The notes beneath the pieces were generated by a model. The model did not search any database and was not told the origin of the DNA. It was given only the letters and a program-made list of their open reading frames with translations. The position numbers and the translations under genes are program-made. From positions 68,923-132,922 of the forward strand of contig CABZAV010000002.1 of the NCBI GenBank assembly GCA_902523885.1: a stretch of 64,000 nucleotides of DNA, read 5' to 3'. Of this stretch, positions 51,540 to 61,191 are shown one piece after another. How positions within the stretch are numbered: position 1 is the first letter of the stretch; every line of letters starts with the position of its first letter. Source of the DNA: an uncultured SAR86 cluster bacterium. Its GTDB lineage: Bacteria; Pseudomonadota; Gammaproteobacteria; Magnimaribacterales; AG-339-G14.

Positions 51540-52990
51540 TTATTTTTTAATTGGGGAAATAATAAAACATCTCTAATAGATTCTGTACCTGTAATTAACA
51601 TAGTTAGTCTATCTATTCCAATTCCTACTCCAGCACATGGTGGTAGTCCATGTTCTAAAGCCTCAATATAATCTTCATCAAAATGCATAGCTTCTTTATC
51701 TCCAGAATCTTTTTTTGCCACTTGATCTTTAAAACGTTTTACTTGATCTTCGGGATCATTAAGCTCTGAGAAACCATTTGCTATTTCTTTACCATCAATA
51801 AATAATTCAAACCTTTCAGCAATATCAGGGTTAGAAATTGATGCTTTGGCCAATGGAGAAATCTCTATTGGATAATCCGTAATAAAAGTTGGTTCGATTA
51901 ATTTATTTTCTACACAAGCTTCAAAAATTTCATTTTTGATTATTGAAATAGAAGCTTTATTATCAACTTTAATATTTTGTTTCTTGCAGAATTCTTTAAG
52001 CTGCTTTGAGTCAAGCAAATCCTTTTTCTTTAAAGAGGTGTTCTTAATAATGGCATCATCCATACTCAATTTGAAAAAAGATTTTTTAAAAATCTTATAT
52101 TTTGAAGCTAAATTTTTAACAATTGTTTTGAACATTCTTTCAACGAAATCCATTTGAAAATTACTATCTACAAAAGCAGTGTAAAACTCCAACATTGTGA
52201 ATTCTGGATTATGTCTTGTAGATAATCCTTCGTTTCTAAAATTTCTATTTATTTCAAATACTTTCTCAAAGCCCCCCACTACTAATCTCTTTAAATACAA
52301 TTCTGGGGCTACTCTTAAAAATAAATCCATATTTAAAGAATTATGATGAGTTACAAATGGTCTAGCACTCGCACCACCAGGAATAGGATGCATCATGGGA
52401 GTCTCAACTTCTATGAAATTTTCATTTACTAAAAAAGACCTCATGTTGTTTACAATTTCTGCTCTTATCTTGAAAACTTCCAAGCTTTCTGGATTAGTAA
52501 GCAAATCCAAATATCTTTTACGATAACGCAACTCTGTATCTGTTAAGCCCAAGTGCTTCTCTGGAAGCGGTCTTAGAGACTTGGTTAAAAGTCTAATTTT
52601 TTTTACATGAATGGATAACTCACCAGTATTTGTTTTAAAAATAGTTCCTTCGGTTCCAACAATATCTCCTAAATCGTAATTTTTAAATTCATCATAATTA
52701 GAGACTTCATCGGCTCTTACATATAACTGGATTCTTCCAGAAAAGTCTTGAATGGTTGTAAAGCTAGCCTTCCCCATCATTCTTCTAAGCATAATTCTTC
52801 CTGCTACAGAGACTTTTTTCTTTTTCTTTTCAAGCTCTTCTTTAGAAAATTGATCCAGTTCTTCTTTGATTTCTCCAGCTAAATTTTTTCTTTTGAAATC
52901 ATTAGGATAAGCTTTCTCAGCAGCTCTGAGTTCAGCTAGTTTTTTACGACGCTCCTCAATTAAATGATTCTCTTCTTTGTCTTGCGTCAT
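51536..52990 (-). CDS. lysS: Lysyl-tRNA synthetase, class II
   Basis: Charges tRNA-Lys; 484 residues. An N-terminal OB-fold anticodon domain (VSVAGRIMLRRMMGKASF, about 64-81) is followed by the class II core: motif 1 in VEVNFIEVETPMMHPIPGG context, motif 2 FRNEGLSTRHNPEFTMLE and motif 3 GVGIGIDRLTMLITG. It is 1 base from prfB, with which it overlaps at the start codon; prfB-lysS is a classical gammaproteobacterial operon. Confidence 0.97.
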   Translation of the reverse strand: MTQDKEENHLIEERRKKLAELRAAEKAYPNDFKRKNLAGEIKEELDQFSKEELEKKKKKVSVAGRIMLRRMMGKASFTTIQDFSGRIQLYVRADEVSNYDEFKNYDLGDIVGTEGTIFKTNTGELSIHVKKIRLLTKSLRPLPEKHLGLTDTELRYRKRYLDLLTNPESLEVFKIRAEIVNNMRSFLVNENFIEVETPMMHPIPGGASARPFVTHHNSLNMDLFLRVAPELYLKRLVVGGFEKVFEINRNFRNEGLSTRHNPEFTMLEFYTAFVDSNFQMDFVERMFKTIVKNLASKYKIFKKSFFKLSMDDAIIKNTSLKKKDLLDSKQLKEFCKKQNIKVDNKASISIIKNEIFEACVENKLIEPTFITDYPIEISPLAKASISNPDIAERFELFIDGKEIANGFSELNDPEDQVKRFKDQVAKKDSGDKEAMHFDEDYIEALEHGLPPCAGVGIGIDRLTMLITGTESIRDVLLFPQLKNK

Positions 52991-54082
52991 TATTCTATTC
53001 CTTGCTTCAAACTAGCTTCGATGAATAAATCCAAATTACCATCTAAAACGTCATTACAGTTTCCCGTCTCTACTCCTGTTCGAAGATCTTTGATTCTAGC
53101 CGAATCTAAAACATAAGACCTTATTTGACTTCCCCATCCAATATCGGATTTCGTCGCTTCTAAATTATCCATTTCTTGTTGTTGTTTTTTTAATTCTATC
53201 TCAAAGAGCTTTGCTCGTAACTGTTTCATAGCACTATCTTTATTCTTGTGTTGCGATCTTTGTGTTTGGCATTGAACTACAATTCCAGAGGGAATATGCG
53301 TTAGTCTTACTGCAGAATCAGTTTTATTTACGTGTTGGCCTCCGGCTCCACTTGCTCTATAAGTGTCAATTCTAATATCAGCAGGGTTTAGATCAATTTG
53401 AATTTCGTCGTCCACTTCAGGAGAGACAAAAATAGATGCAAAGGAGGTATGTCTTCGACTTCCAGAATCAAAAGGAGATTTTCTTACGAGTCTATGAACG
53501 CCAGATTCAGTTCTCAACCACCCATAAGCAAAATCACCATCAAATTTAATGGTTGCACTTTTTATACCAGCTACTTCTCCAGGAGACACTTCAATTAGCT
53601 CTGTTTTGAAGCCTTTATTTTCTCCCCATCTCAAGTACATACGCAGTAGCATTTCTGCCCAATCTTGTGCTTCCGTTCCTCCCGAACCAGACTGAATGTC
53701 AAGATAGGAACTTGCCTGATCCATTTTTCCAGAAAACATTCTTCGGAACTCTAGATCGCTAATCATTTCTTCTACATATAAAAGATCTTTTTCGAGTTGA
53801 TTTAGCTCAACTTCATCGTTACCAACTAATTCAAACAATTCGTTTAAGTCTTTTATAGATGAACTCAAATTTTCAATTAGATTAACTAATTTCTCTGAAG
53901 AAGATTTTTCTTTGCCTAATTTTTGACTTTTTTCTTGGTTGGACCAAATTTCTGGATCTTGGAGTATGGTATTTATTTCTTCTAAACGTTTTCTTTTAGC
54001 ATCAAAGTCAAAGATACCCCCTAAGCTCTTCAAGAGACTTAAAAGCAGATTTTATTCGCTCACCTATGGATTGTTCGCTCAT
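52990..54082 (-). CDS. prfB: Peptide chain release factor 2 (programmed +1 frameshift)
   Basis: Reads UAA and UGA stop codons. The gene is in two frames joined by programmed +1 frameshifting. Frame one starts at the ATG at 54080-54082 ([19 protein letters not shown] then LRGYL) and meets an in-frame TGA at 54008-54010; the second frame continues DFDAKRKRL to 52990, giving about 363 residues. The slip site and its upstream Shine-Dalgarno are listed separately. The SPF tripeptide that reads stop codons (RKSPFDSGS) and the catalytic GGQ ([15 protein letters not shown]) are present. The ATG follows the thrC TAA with no gap, and lysS follows. It is not a pseudogene. Confidence 0.97.
54007..54022 (-). 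promoter_or_regulatory. RF2 autoregulatory +1 frameshift site
   Basis: On the minus strand AGGGGG (54017-54022), three bases (TAT), then CTTTGAC (54007-54013) reproduces the E. coli element AGGGGGTATCTTTGAC base for base. When RF2 is scarce the ribosome pauses at TGA and slips +1 on CTT, making more RF2. Confidence 0.97.
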
Positions 54083-55471
54083 TTAGTTCAATACCTCAGA
54101 ATTTATAAAGCTCAATACGTCTTCATAATTATTTTCAACTACAGAAAAAGATTCATCCATTGTCATAATTTCTTTCAACTTTGAAGGGGTATTTTCTTCA
54201 AGAACATCTAATTTAGCATTTACAGCTTCTGGAAACTTAGCTGGATGAGCTGTTGCAAATGTTACTACCTCAGATAAATCATAATTTAAGTCTTTATTTC
54301 CTTTTAAAGCTGTTGCTGTGTGAGGATCAAATAAAAGGTCTTCATGATTGAAGTTGTTTACGATCGTATCAATTATATCTTCATCACTGCATGTTGAGCT
54401 TTGAAAAAAATCCTTGATCCTATTCCATCCGTCATCTGGCAAATTACTTAGTTTGATTGGTTTAGAAGGGAATGAAGAGAACAAATTTTTTAGAAAAGAG
54501 CCATCTTTTTTATAAACTTCAAACAATAATCTTTCAAAATTACTAGCAACAGATATATCCATCGAAGGGGCTAAAGATGACGTAGCTTCTTTTTGCTGAT
54601 AAATGTCTTTTAGAAACAATCTATGCAGTACGTCGTTCTTATTAGTAGCAACATTAATTCCTTTGAAGGATAAACCCATATTTTTGGCTGTCCATCCTGC
54701 ATAGGCATGACCAAAATTTCCTGAAGGAATTGATGCTATAAAATCTTTTTTAATTTTTAGCTTGGTATAAAAAAAATAAACACTTTGTGCCATAATTCTC
54801 GTCCAGTTAATTGAATTTATCGAAACAAACCGAACATTTTCATCATTGTTTTCTAAAAATATTTTTTTTACATGATTCTGACAATCATCAAAATTACCCT
54901 TTACAGATAAGGGAAAAACATTATCCGCATTAGAAGTCGTCATCTGTCTTTGTTGAACAGCCGAAATTTTTTGATCTGGAAACAATATAACAATATTAAT
55001 ATCTTTAAAATTCTTACAAGCTTCTATTGCTGCGGAGCCTGTATCTCCTGAAGTAGCTCCCAATACTACAATCTTTTTATCTGATCTTTCTGCAGCTTTA
55101 TCTAAAAGCGCTGCCAAAAGCTGCATTGCAACGTCTTTGAAAGCAAATGTCGGTCCATGAAATAATTCAAGAACAAATCCTAAGCTTCTTGTTTCATTCA
55201 ACCTCACTATTTCAGAAATACTAAATGAGCTATAAGCGTTTTTAACTATTTCTTCAAAATCATTCTTAGAAAGAAATCCTTCTATATATGGGAAAAGAAG
55301 ATTTGCAGCTAATTCCTCATAGCTTAAATTCTCAAATGATCTTATTTCATCTTCCGAAAAATTGGGAAATCTCTCAGGCATGTACAAACCGCCATCCTTT
55401 GCAGTACCAGATGTTAAAACCTCCATGAAGTCTAATTTCCTTGAGTCTCCTCTTGTACTAATGTATTTCAT
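54083..55471 (-). CDS. thrC: Threonine synthase
   Basis: PLP enzyme converting O-phosphohomoserine to threonine, 462 residues. The PLP lysine is Lys112 in FHGPTFAFKDVAMQLLAALL, and the phosphate-binding motif is LGATSGDTGSAAIEA. The N-terminus YISTRGDSRKLDFMEVLTSG and the segment PSGNFGHAYAGW are typical of the long gammaproteobacterial/fungal type. It is 2 bases from hom, an arrangement hom-thrC as in Pseudomonas rather than the thrABC operon, and no leader peptide or attenuator was found. Confidence 0.96.
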   Translation of the reverse strand: MKYISTRGDSRKLDFMEVLTSGTAKDGGLYMPERFPNFSEDEIRSFENLSYEELAANLLFPYIEGFLSKNDFEEIVKNAYSSFSISEIVRLNETRSLGFVLELFHGPTFAFKDVAMQLLAALLDKAAERSDKKIVVLGATSGDTGSAAIEACKNFKDINIVILFPDQKISAVQQRQMTTSNADNVFPLSVKGNFDDCQNHVKKIFLENNDENVRFVSINSINWTRIMAQSVYFFYTKLKIKKDFIASIPSGNFGHAYAGWTAKNMGLSFKGINVATNKNDVLHRLFLKDIYQQKEATSSLAPSMDISVASNFERLLFEVYKKDGSFLKNLFSSFPSKPIKLSNLPDDGWNRIKDFFQSSTCSDEDIIDTIVNNFNHEDLLFDPHTATALKGNKDLNYDLSEVVTFATAHPAKFPEAVNAKLDVLEENTPSKLKEIMTMDESFSVVENNYEDVLSFINSEVLN

Positions 55472-55473
55472 TT

Positions 55474-56742
55474 TTATATATCCAGAATTCTTAAGTGAGA
55501 AATCGAATTTTTTACTTCCGATAACTCTCGTAAATCTGAAATAGCTTTCTGGATAACTTTTTCTTCAGAATTACTTGTAACAATCACTAAAGGGATTACA
55601 TCTTCTTTCTTATCTAATTCTTTCTGAATTAGATTATCTATAGAGAGACCATTTTCTGCCATTACTGTAGATATTTTAGCAATTACTCCGGCCTCATCGC
55701 TCACTTCCATTCTTAGGTAGTGTCCACATGAAAAATCTTCAAAACTTGCATCAAGAGAAGTTTTTACAAATTCTTGATAATCAAAGATTTTACCTCTTGC
55801 TATATCAATAATATCTGTCAGCACTGAATTAGAAGTAGGTTTTGCACCTGCTCCAGGCCCAGCGTACATTGTTCCTCCTGTGCTTTCAGTATTCATTAAC
55901 ACAGCATTACTTTCGTTTTGAATTGAAGCCAATAATGATTTTTCTTTAACAAAAGCTGGGAAACTGCCTAAAGTAAATTTATTATTTTTTGACATTCCAA
56001 TTGATAGAGGCTTAAGGACTAATTGTAGTTGTTTCCCATAATCAATATCTTGAAGTGAAATATTATCAATTCCTTCATAATGCACGTTTTCAATAACTGC
56101 ATGTTTAAAAAATGAGAGTGTTGCTAAGATGCATGTTTTCTGGGCTGCATCTTGTCCCGATATGTCAAAAGTTGGATCTGGTTCTGCAAAACCTTCTTTC
56201 TGTGCCAAAGAGAGAGCTGTTTCGAAAGATAACCCTTCGTCAGCCATTTTAGAAAATATAAAATTAGACGTACCGTTCAAAATCCCAGCAAAAGAGTTAA
56301 TTTGATTACTCATTAATCCGTCTCTTATAACCCTAATAATAGGAATTCCTCCAGCAACAGAAGCTTCAAAGCCCAAATGAACTTGATTTTGTTTTGCAAT
56401 TTCAAAAAGCTCTTTTGAATGAGCAGCAATAAGTGCTTTGTTTGCTGTTACAAAGTGTTTTTTATTATTTAATGCAGCTTTTGCAAGCTTGAAGGATTCT
56501 TCGACTCCACCTATTAATTCTACTACTACATCTACTTCATCGGATAAGGGAACTTCTTGGATATCTTTTATAACTTTAATATTCTCAAGTCCTGGCACTT
56601 TTCCTTTTCTTGCTCCAATTAAAGATAAGGATAAATCAAGGCCATAATTTTGATTAATTAATAATTTTGAATTTATTATAGTTTCTGCAAATGCAAAGCC
56701 AACGTTTCCTGTCCCGCAAAGCCCTATTCTTAATTTATTCAT
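55474..56742 (-). CDS. hom: Homoserine dehydrogenase
   Basis: Reduces aspartate semialdehyde to homoserine, the branch to threonine and methionine. The dinucleotide motif is IGLCGTGNVGFAFAE near the start. The catalytic and substrate region is GILNGTSNFIFSKMADEG and FAEPDPTFDISGQDAAQK with the conserved Asp/Lys pair. A C-terminal ACT domain (from about 345, LRMEVSDEAGVIAKISTVMAENG) allows threonine feedback. This is the single-domain, 422-residue type with no aspartokinase fusion. It is 3 bases downstream of the aminotransferase gene. Confidence 0.96.
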   Translation of the reverse strand: MNKLRIGLCGTGNVGFAFAETIINSKLLINQNYGLDLSLSLIGARKGKVPGLENIKVIKDIQEVPLSDEVDVVVELIGGVEESFKLAKAALNNKKHFVTANKALIAAHSKELFEIAKQNQVHLGFEASVAGGIPIIRVIRDGLMSNQINSFAGILNGTSNFIFSKMADEGLSFETALSLAQKEGFAEPDPTFDISGQDAAQKTCILATLSFFKHAVIENVHYEGIDNISLQDIDYGKQLQLVLKPLSIGMSKNNKFTLGSFPAFVKEKSLLASIQNESNAVLMNTESTGGTMYAGPGAGAKPTSNSVLTDIIDIARGKIFDYQEFVKTSLDASFEDFSCGHYLRMEVSDEAGVIAKISTVMAENGLSIDNLIQKELDKKEDVIPLVIVTSNSEEKVIQKAISDLRELSEVKNSISHLRILDI

Positions 56743-56745
56743 GCT

Positions 56746-57924
56746 TTACTTAAAAAGTTTTTTGATATTTTTCAGAGCTTGCTTAGTTCTTTGATCATTC
56801 TCAATTAAAGAAAATCTAATAAAATCATCTCCATATTCTCCAAAACCTATTCCTGGAGAAACAGCTACGTTGGCCTTTTCGAGTAAAATTCTGGAAAATT
56901 CTAACGATTTCATATTAAAACTTTCAGGGATTTTTGCCCAAACAAACATTGTTGCTTTTGGTTTATCTACTTCCCAACCTAAAGAATTTAATCCATCACA
57001 TAAAATATCTCTTCTAGATTTATACATATTACAAATTTCTTCTACGTACTCGTCACCATTATTTAAAGCTTCAATTCCAGCAACTTGAATTGGAGTAAAG
57101 TGTCCATAATCAAAGTAAGATTTTAGTCTAGCTAAAGCGCTTATAAGTTCTGTATTTCCGCAGCAAAAGCCAATCCTCCAACCAGGCATATTGTAACTTT
57201 TTGAGAGTGTAAAAAATTCCACTGCAATGTCTTTAGCTCCGTCGACTTCTAGAATTGAAGGCGCTTTATATCCATCAAAACATAAATCCGCATAGGCTAA
57301 ATCATGAACAACCCAGATAGAATTTTCTTTAGCTATCTTTATTATTTTTTCAAAAAAAGCTTTATCAACACACTGAGTAGTTGGATTACTTGGAAAATTT
57401 ATCAATAACATTTTTGGTTTAGGGAATGAAGACTTTATGGCTTCTCGAAGGCTTTCAAAAAAATCAATGTCTGGTCCAATAGGAACATGTCTGATATCAG
57501 CACCAGAAATTACAAATCCAAAAGGATGAATTGGATAAGCAGGATTTGGAACCAGAATAGTGTCTCCTTTATCTACAGTAGCCATTGCAAGATGGCCTAA
57601 TCCCTCTTTTGAGCCTATTGTGACAATAGCTTCGGTTTCTGGATTTAAGACAACTTCAAATTTTCGTTCATACCAATCGGTAATAGCTTTTCTCAACCTT
57701 GGTATGCCGATGGATTGAGAATATCTATGAGTATCAGGCCTCTGAACGGTCTCAGTAAGTTTATTGACAATGCTTTTTGGAGTCTCGCCGTCTGGATTTC
57801 CCATACTAAAATCTATGACGTCTTCTCCTTTTCTTCTGGCTTCCATCTTAAGTAAATTAATTTGTTCAAAAATATAAGGAGGCAACCTATTGATTGCAGA
57901 AAAATTTTTATCTAATTCATCCAT
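56746..57924 (-). CDS. alaC: Class I aminotransferase AlaC-like
   Basis: A PLP aminotransferase of 392 residues, close to AlaC (glutamate-pyruvate type) and LL-diaminopimelate aminotransferase relatives. The PLP lysine lies in FFTLSKSYNMPGWRIGFCCG (about Lys236), with NFPSNPTTQ for the cofactor ring and FIRFSLIENDQRTKQAL with the substrate Arg. Next to hom and thrC it may take part in the same amino-acid branch, but genomic context alone does not decide; alanine synthesis is the conservative reading. Its start shares one base with the dsbC stop (TAATG). Confidence 0.87.
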   Translation of the reverse strand: MDELDKNFSAINRLPPYIFEQINLLKMEARRKGEDVIDFSMGNPDGETPKSIVNKLTETVQRPDTHRYSQSIGIPRLRKAITDWYERKFEVVLNPETEAIVTIGSKEGLGHLAMATVDKGDTILVPNPAYPIHPFGFVISGADIRHVPIGPDIDFFESLREAIKSSFPKPKMLLINFPSNPTTQCVDKAFFEKIIKIAKENSIWVVHDLAYADLCFDGYKAPSILEVDGAKDIAVEFFTLSKSYNMPGWRIGFCCGNTELISALARLKSYFDYGHFTPIQVAGIEALNNGDEYVEEICNMYKSRRDILCDGLNSLGWEVDKPKATMFVWAKIPESFNMKSLEFSRILLEKANVAVSPGIGFGEYGDDFIRFSLIENDQRTKQALKNIKKLFK

Positions 57925-58637
57925 TATTTTAAGTACTCAATTAATTCTTTAGCTTCGATATATCCTGGGATAGTAAAACCTGATTGAGAGATTATAGTCG
58001 GAGTTCCTTGTATATCTATGCTTTTGGCTAATTCAAAATGAGTTTTTATTGGATTATCTTCACAATCAATTTGTTCAAAATCCTTATCTTTTTTTAATCC
58101 TGTTAATACTTCTTGTCTATTTGGAGAACACCAAGCGATAGTCATCTTTTTGTAGGTATCACTATCGGTACCAGATCTAGGAAACGCTAAATAATTTACT
58201 TGAATTCCTTGATCTAAATAAGAAGAAATTTGATTATGAAATTTTCTACAAAATCCACAGTCCACATCTGTGAATACGTAAACTTTATACTTAATCTCTT
58301 TGGGGGAAAATTTTATTAAAGATTTTTCATCTATTTTCTGAAGCATATCCTTAGCTTTAGAATAATTTTTTTCTCTGGATAAATTAACTAATTCTTCGTT
58401 TTTAATTTTAAAAATATCTCCTAGAACTAAATATTGACCTCCTTTCTCAACATAAAAAAAGGAACCATCGGATAGTATGACTTCATAGAAATTAGGTAGT
58501 TGAGATTCTTTTATTGAATCAATATTCAATTCTATGGGAATGACTTTAGATAACTGTTCTTCAATCAATTGACTAGAGTCGTTTTCTATTTGAGAACAAG
58601 AAATTATAAAAAGAAATACAAAAATAATTTTTTTCAT
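57924..58637 (-). CDS. dsbC: Thiol:disulfide isomerase DsbC-like, predicted lipoprotein
   Basis: A periplasmic disulfide isomerase of 237 residues. The thioredoxin-fold active site is VFTDVDCGFCRKF (Cys127, Cys130) and the cis-proline is in IQGTPTII. Two further cysteines (AWCSPN and QIDCEDN) match the structural disulfide of DsbC. An N-terminal dimerisation domain of about 70 residues is present. The signal peptide ends in IISC (Cys14), a good lipobox, so the protein may be membrane-anchored; classical DsbC is soluble. The dsbC-xerD-hom-thrC neighbourhood is that of Pseudomonas. Confidence 0.9.
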   Translation of the reverse strand: MKKIIFVFLFIISCSQIENDSSQLIEEQLSKVIPIELNIDSIKESQLPNFYEVILSDGSFFYVEKGGQYLVLGDIFKIKNEELVNLSREKNYSKAKDMLQKIDEKSLIKFSPKEIKYKVYVFTDVDCGFCRKFHNQISSYLDQGIQVNYLAFPRSGTDSDTYKKMTIAWCSPNRQEVLTGLKKDKDFEQIDCEDNPIKTHFELAKSIDIQGTPTIISQSGFTIPGYIEAKELIEYLK

Positions 58638-59537
58638 TTATCCCCTTGGGTGATGTTCATTATGAAGTTGTTTCAGTCTATATTTAGCAACTTCTGTATA
58701 AATCTGAGTTGTATTTAAATCACTATGTCCTAATAAAAGCTGAACCACTCTTAAATCAGCGCCATTATTTAGCAAGTGCGTGGCAAAAGCATGTCTCAAA
58801 ACATGAGGAGATATATTTTTTTTATTAAGACCTGCTTTATCGGAATAGAATTTTATTCTATGCCAAAAGCTTTGTCTCGTCATTTTTGAGCCTCTTGAGG
58901 ATATAAAAAAATAATCTGAAATATTTCTGTTTAGCAATTTAGGCCTACTGTCGTTTAAATAAGCATCCATTATATTTATTAACTTCTCTCCCATAGGAAC
59001 TAACCTTTCTTTTTGACCCTTACCCAAAACTTTCATTACTCCTTGACGAGCATTTACATTTATCAGCTCTAGGTCAATCAACTCAGATACTCTAAGTCCA
59101 CAGGAATATAAAGTTTCTATCATTGCCTTATCTCGAAGACCTAAGGCTGAATTTACATCAGGACATTCCAAGAGCTTTTCAATTTCTTTCTCATCCAAAG
59201 TCTTGGGAATGGATTTCATAACTTTTGGAGTCTCAACTTTTTCACATGGGTCTATAATGAGAATATTTTTTACGACTAAATATTTGTAAAAAACTCTTAA
59301 TGAAGAAAGTTTTCTTGCTACTGATTTGCTTCCTAGTTTTTGGCTAAATAAAAAAGAAAGATATTCAAGGATTTCAGCTCTGGAGACTTTTTTATAATTT
59401 AAAGAATTCTTTGACAACCATAAAAAATATTTTTCAGTATCGCTTTTATAAGAATTGAGGGTATTTTGACTTAAACCTTTTTCTATCCAGATAGTATCTA
59501 TAAAGGCGTCAAGAATTTGCCCCTCGTCTCCACTCAT
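58638..59537 (-). CDS. xerD: Site-specific tyrosine recombinase XerD
   Basis: Resolves chromosome dimers at dif with XerC. The 299-residue integrase has an N-terminal SAM-like core-binding domain and all catalytic residues: Arg149 (SCGLRVSEL), Lys174 (LGKGQKERLVP), His245 and Arg248 (HVLRHAFATHLL), His271 (LLGHSDLNTT) and Tyr280. The choice of XerD over XerC rests on the dsbC and rplS neighbours. It is not associated with mobile-element features. Confidence 0.95.
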   Translation of the reverse strand: MSGDEGQILDAFIDTIWIEKGLSQNTLNSYKSDTEKYFLWLSKNSLNYKKVSRAEILEYLSFLFSQKLGSKSVARKLSSLRVFYKYLVVKNILIIDPCEKVETPKVMKSIPKTLDEKEIEKLLECPDVNSALGLRDKAMIETLYSCGLRVSELIDLELINVNARQGVMKVLGKGQKERLVPMGEKLINIMDAYLNDSRPKLLNRNISDYFFISSRGSKMTRQSFWHRIKFYSDKAGLNKKNISPHVLRHAFATHLLNNGADLRVVQLLLGHSDLNTTQIYTEVAKYRLKQLHNEHHPRG

Positions 59538-59546
59538 AGAATGATT

Positions 59547-59900
59547 TTAAATTTTTTCTTTGATCCTTGCCGATCTTCCTGACCTTTCTCTAAGATAAAA
59601 AAGCTTAGATTGCCTTACTTTACCTTTTCTTTTTCTTTTAATGGATTTTATTAAAGGACTATGAGTTTGAAAGGTTCTTTCAACACCGACACCATTAGAA
59701 ATCTTTCTTACAGTAAAAGCAGAGTTCAAACCTCTATTTTTGATAGCGATAACTACGCCTTCGTAAGGCTGAAACCTTTCTTTTGAGCCTTCTCTAACAA
59801 GATAATCTACAAGAACCGTGTCTCCCTGAGAAAACTCAGCTATATCTTTCTTTAATTGAGAAGCCTCAACAATCTGAACGGATTTTCTTGAACTTGTCAT
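59547..59900 (-). CDS. rplS: 50S ribosomal protein L19
   Basis: Ribosomal protein at the 30S-50S interface, 117 residues. The family blocks [60 protein letters not shown] and [14 protein letters not shown] are complete. It ends the rpsP-rimM-trmD-rplS operon, overlapping trmD by 4 bases. Confidence 0.98.
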   Translation of the reverse strand: MTSSRKSVQIVEASQLKKDIAEFSQGDTVLVDYLVREGSKERFQPYEGVVIAIKNRGLNSAFTVRKISNGVGVERTFQTHSPLIKSIKRKRKGKVRQSKLFYLRERSGRSARIKEKI

Positions 59901-60676
59901 TTTTTATTTATATTCTTTAATAAGTCGGCAATTCTATCAGATTCGTACCCAAGGTCACTAAGAAATTCTTTTAAGAGCTTAAAATCATCAGAACTTAATT
60001 CTTTTGGAAAAATATCTTTTCTTAAAAGAAAAGTCTTTCCAAGAGACTGTTTTTTTCTCCAAGTTTTAATTTTTTTATGATCTCCAGATAATAAAACCTC
60101 GGGAACATTGCCTAAATTATTTTTTTCTGGTCTTGTGTATTGGGGATATTCAATTAATTGATGGGAGAATGATTCCTCTTCAAGCGAGTTTATATCTCCC
60201 AATACTCCTTCAATATTTCTTACAATTGATTCGAAAACTATTAAAGCAGGCAATTCTCCACCTGTTACCACATAATCGCCGATGCTAATTTCCTCATCTA
60301 TCTTTGAATCGATTATTCTCTGATCTATTCCTTCATATCTTCCGCAAACAAAAATCAATTCTTTATCCAGCGCCAATTTTTTTGCTTTTTCTTGTGTTAG
60401 CTTTTTTCCTTGAGGTGATAAATTAATAACTTTTGCGTTACTGGAGGTTAGTTTTTTTGATTCATTGATGGCCTCTTCTAAAGGCTCAGACCTGAAAAGC
60501 ATTCCAGGACCGCCTCCATATGGAGCGTCATCTAAACGTTCATTATTTTTTAGGAACTTGATAGGGTTTACTACTTCAAAGTTTATAATAGATTCATCCA
60601 AAGCTCTATTGATTACACCTACTGAAAAGAAAGATTCAATTAATTCGGGAAATATTGTGACGAAAACCGCTTTCAT
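59897..60676 (-). CDS. trmD: tRNA (guanine-37-N1)-methyltransferase
   Basis: A knotted SPOUT enzyme of 259 residues methylating G37 next to the anticodon, which prevents +1 frameshifts. Motifs are [75 protein letters not shown] and [19 protein letters not shown]. It lies directly after rimM (no gap) in the conserved ribosomal operon. Confidence 0.98.
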   Translation of the reverse strand: MKAVFVTIFPELIESFFSVGVINRALDESIINFEVVNPIKFLKNNERLDDAPYGGGPGMLFRSEPLEEAINESKKLTSSNAKVINLSPQGKKLTQEKAKKLALDKELIFVCGRYEGIDQRIIDSKIDEEISIGDYVVTGGELPALIVFESIVRNIEGVLGDINSLEEESFSHQLIEYPQYTRPEKNNLGNVPEVLLSGDHKKIKTWRKKQSLGKTFLLRKDIFPKELSSDDFKLLKEFLSDLGYESDRIADLLKNINKK

Positions 60677-61180
60677 TTAAGTATGCCAATCTACGATGAT
60701 TAAATCACCACTCACCTTTTTTATCACTTCTCCAAAATTAAATGGAATAAGTTCTTTTTTATTTTCTTTCTCGACAACCAAAACATCATCAGACCCAGTT
60801 TCTATTATTTCTGTGACAACTCCAATGAAAGTTCCATTTTCTAGTTCTACATCTTTGCCAATTAAGTCTTTCCAATAAAATTCATTTTCCTTAAGTTTGG
60901 GAAGATCTTTTGAATTAATAAATATTTCTTTATTTTTATACCTTTCTATTTCTTCAAGGGAATTAAAAGATTCAATTTTAAAAATATAGTTTTTACCTGA
61001 TTTAGAGAATTTCTTTATTTTAAAAACTTTTTTTGTTCCACCTTCATCAATGAAGAAATTTTTATAATTAAATAAATTTTCAGGAGGTCTTGTAAAAGAA
61101 TTTACTTTTGCCCAACCTTTAAGTCCTATTGGTTTGCCCACAGAAGCGACCAAAATGAATTCGTCATCTTGGTTATTCAT
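60677..61180 (-). CDS. rimM: Ribosome maturation factor RimM
   Basis: Helps assemble the head of the 30S subunit by binding S19. The 167 residues have the N-terminal barrel (LVASVGKPIGLKGWAKVNSF) and the C-terminal PRC-barrel (FYWKDLIGKDVELENGTFIG, then DVLVVEKENKKELIPF). The usual PRC end IPF is intact. It lies 11 bases after rpsP and abuts trmD. Confidence 0.96.
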   Translation of the reverse strand: MNNQDDEFILVASVGKPIGLKGWAKVNSFTRPPENLFNYKNFFIDEGGTKKVFKIKKFSKSGKNYIFKIESFNSLEEIERYKNKEIFINSKDLPKLKENEFYWKDLIGKDVELENGTFIGVVTEIIETGSDDVLVVEKENKKELIPFNFGEVIKKVSGDLIIVDWHT

Positions 61181-61191
61181 ATTAAATATTT

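Noticed and set aside
52990-54033. prfB as a shortened or broken gene.
   Set aside because: The programmed +1 frameshift element explains the in-frame TGA.
58638-59537. XerD-type recombinase as sign of an integrated element.
   Set aside because: It is the housekeeping XerD in its usual dsbC-rplS context; no attachment-site repeats, transposase or CRISPR repeats were found anywhere in the window.
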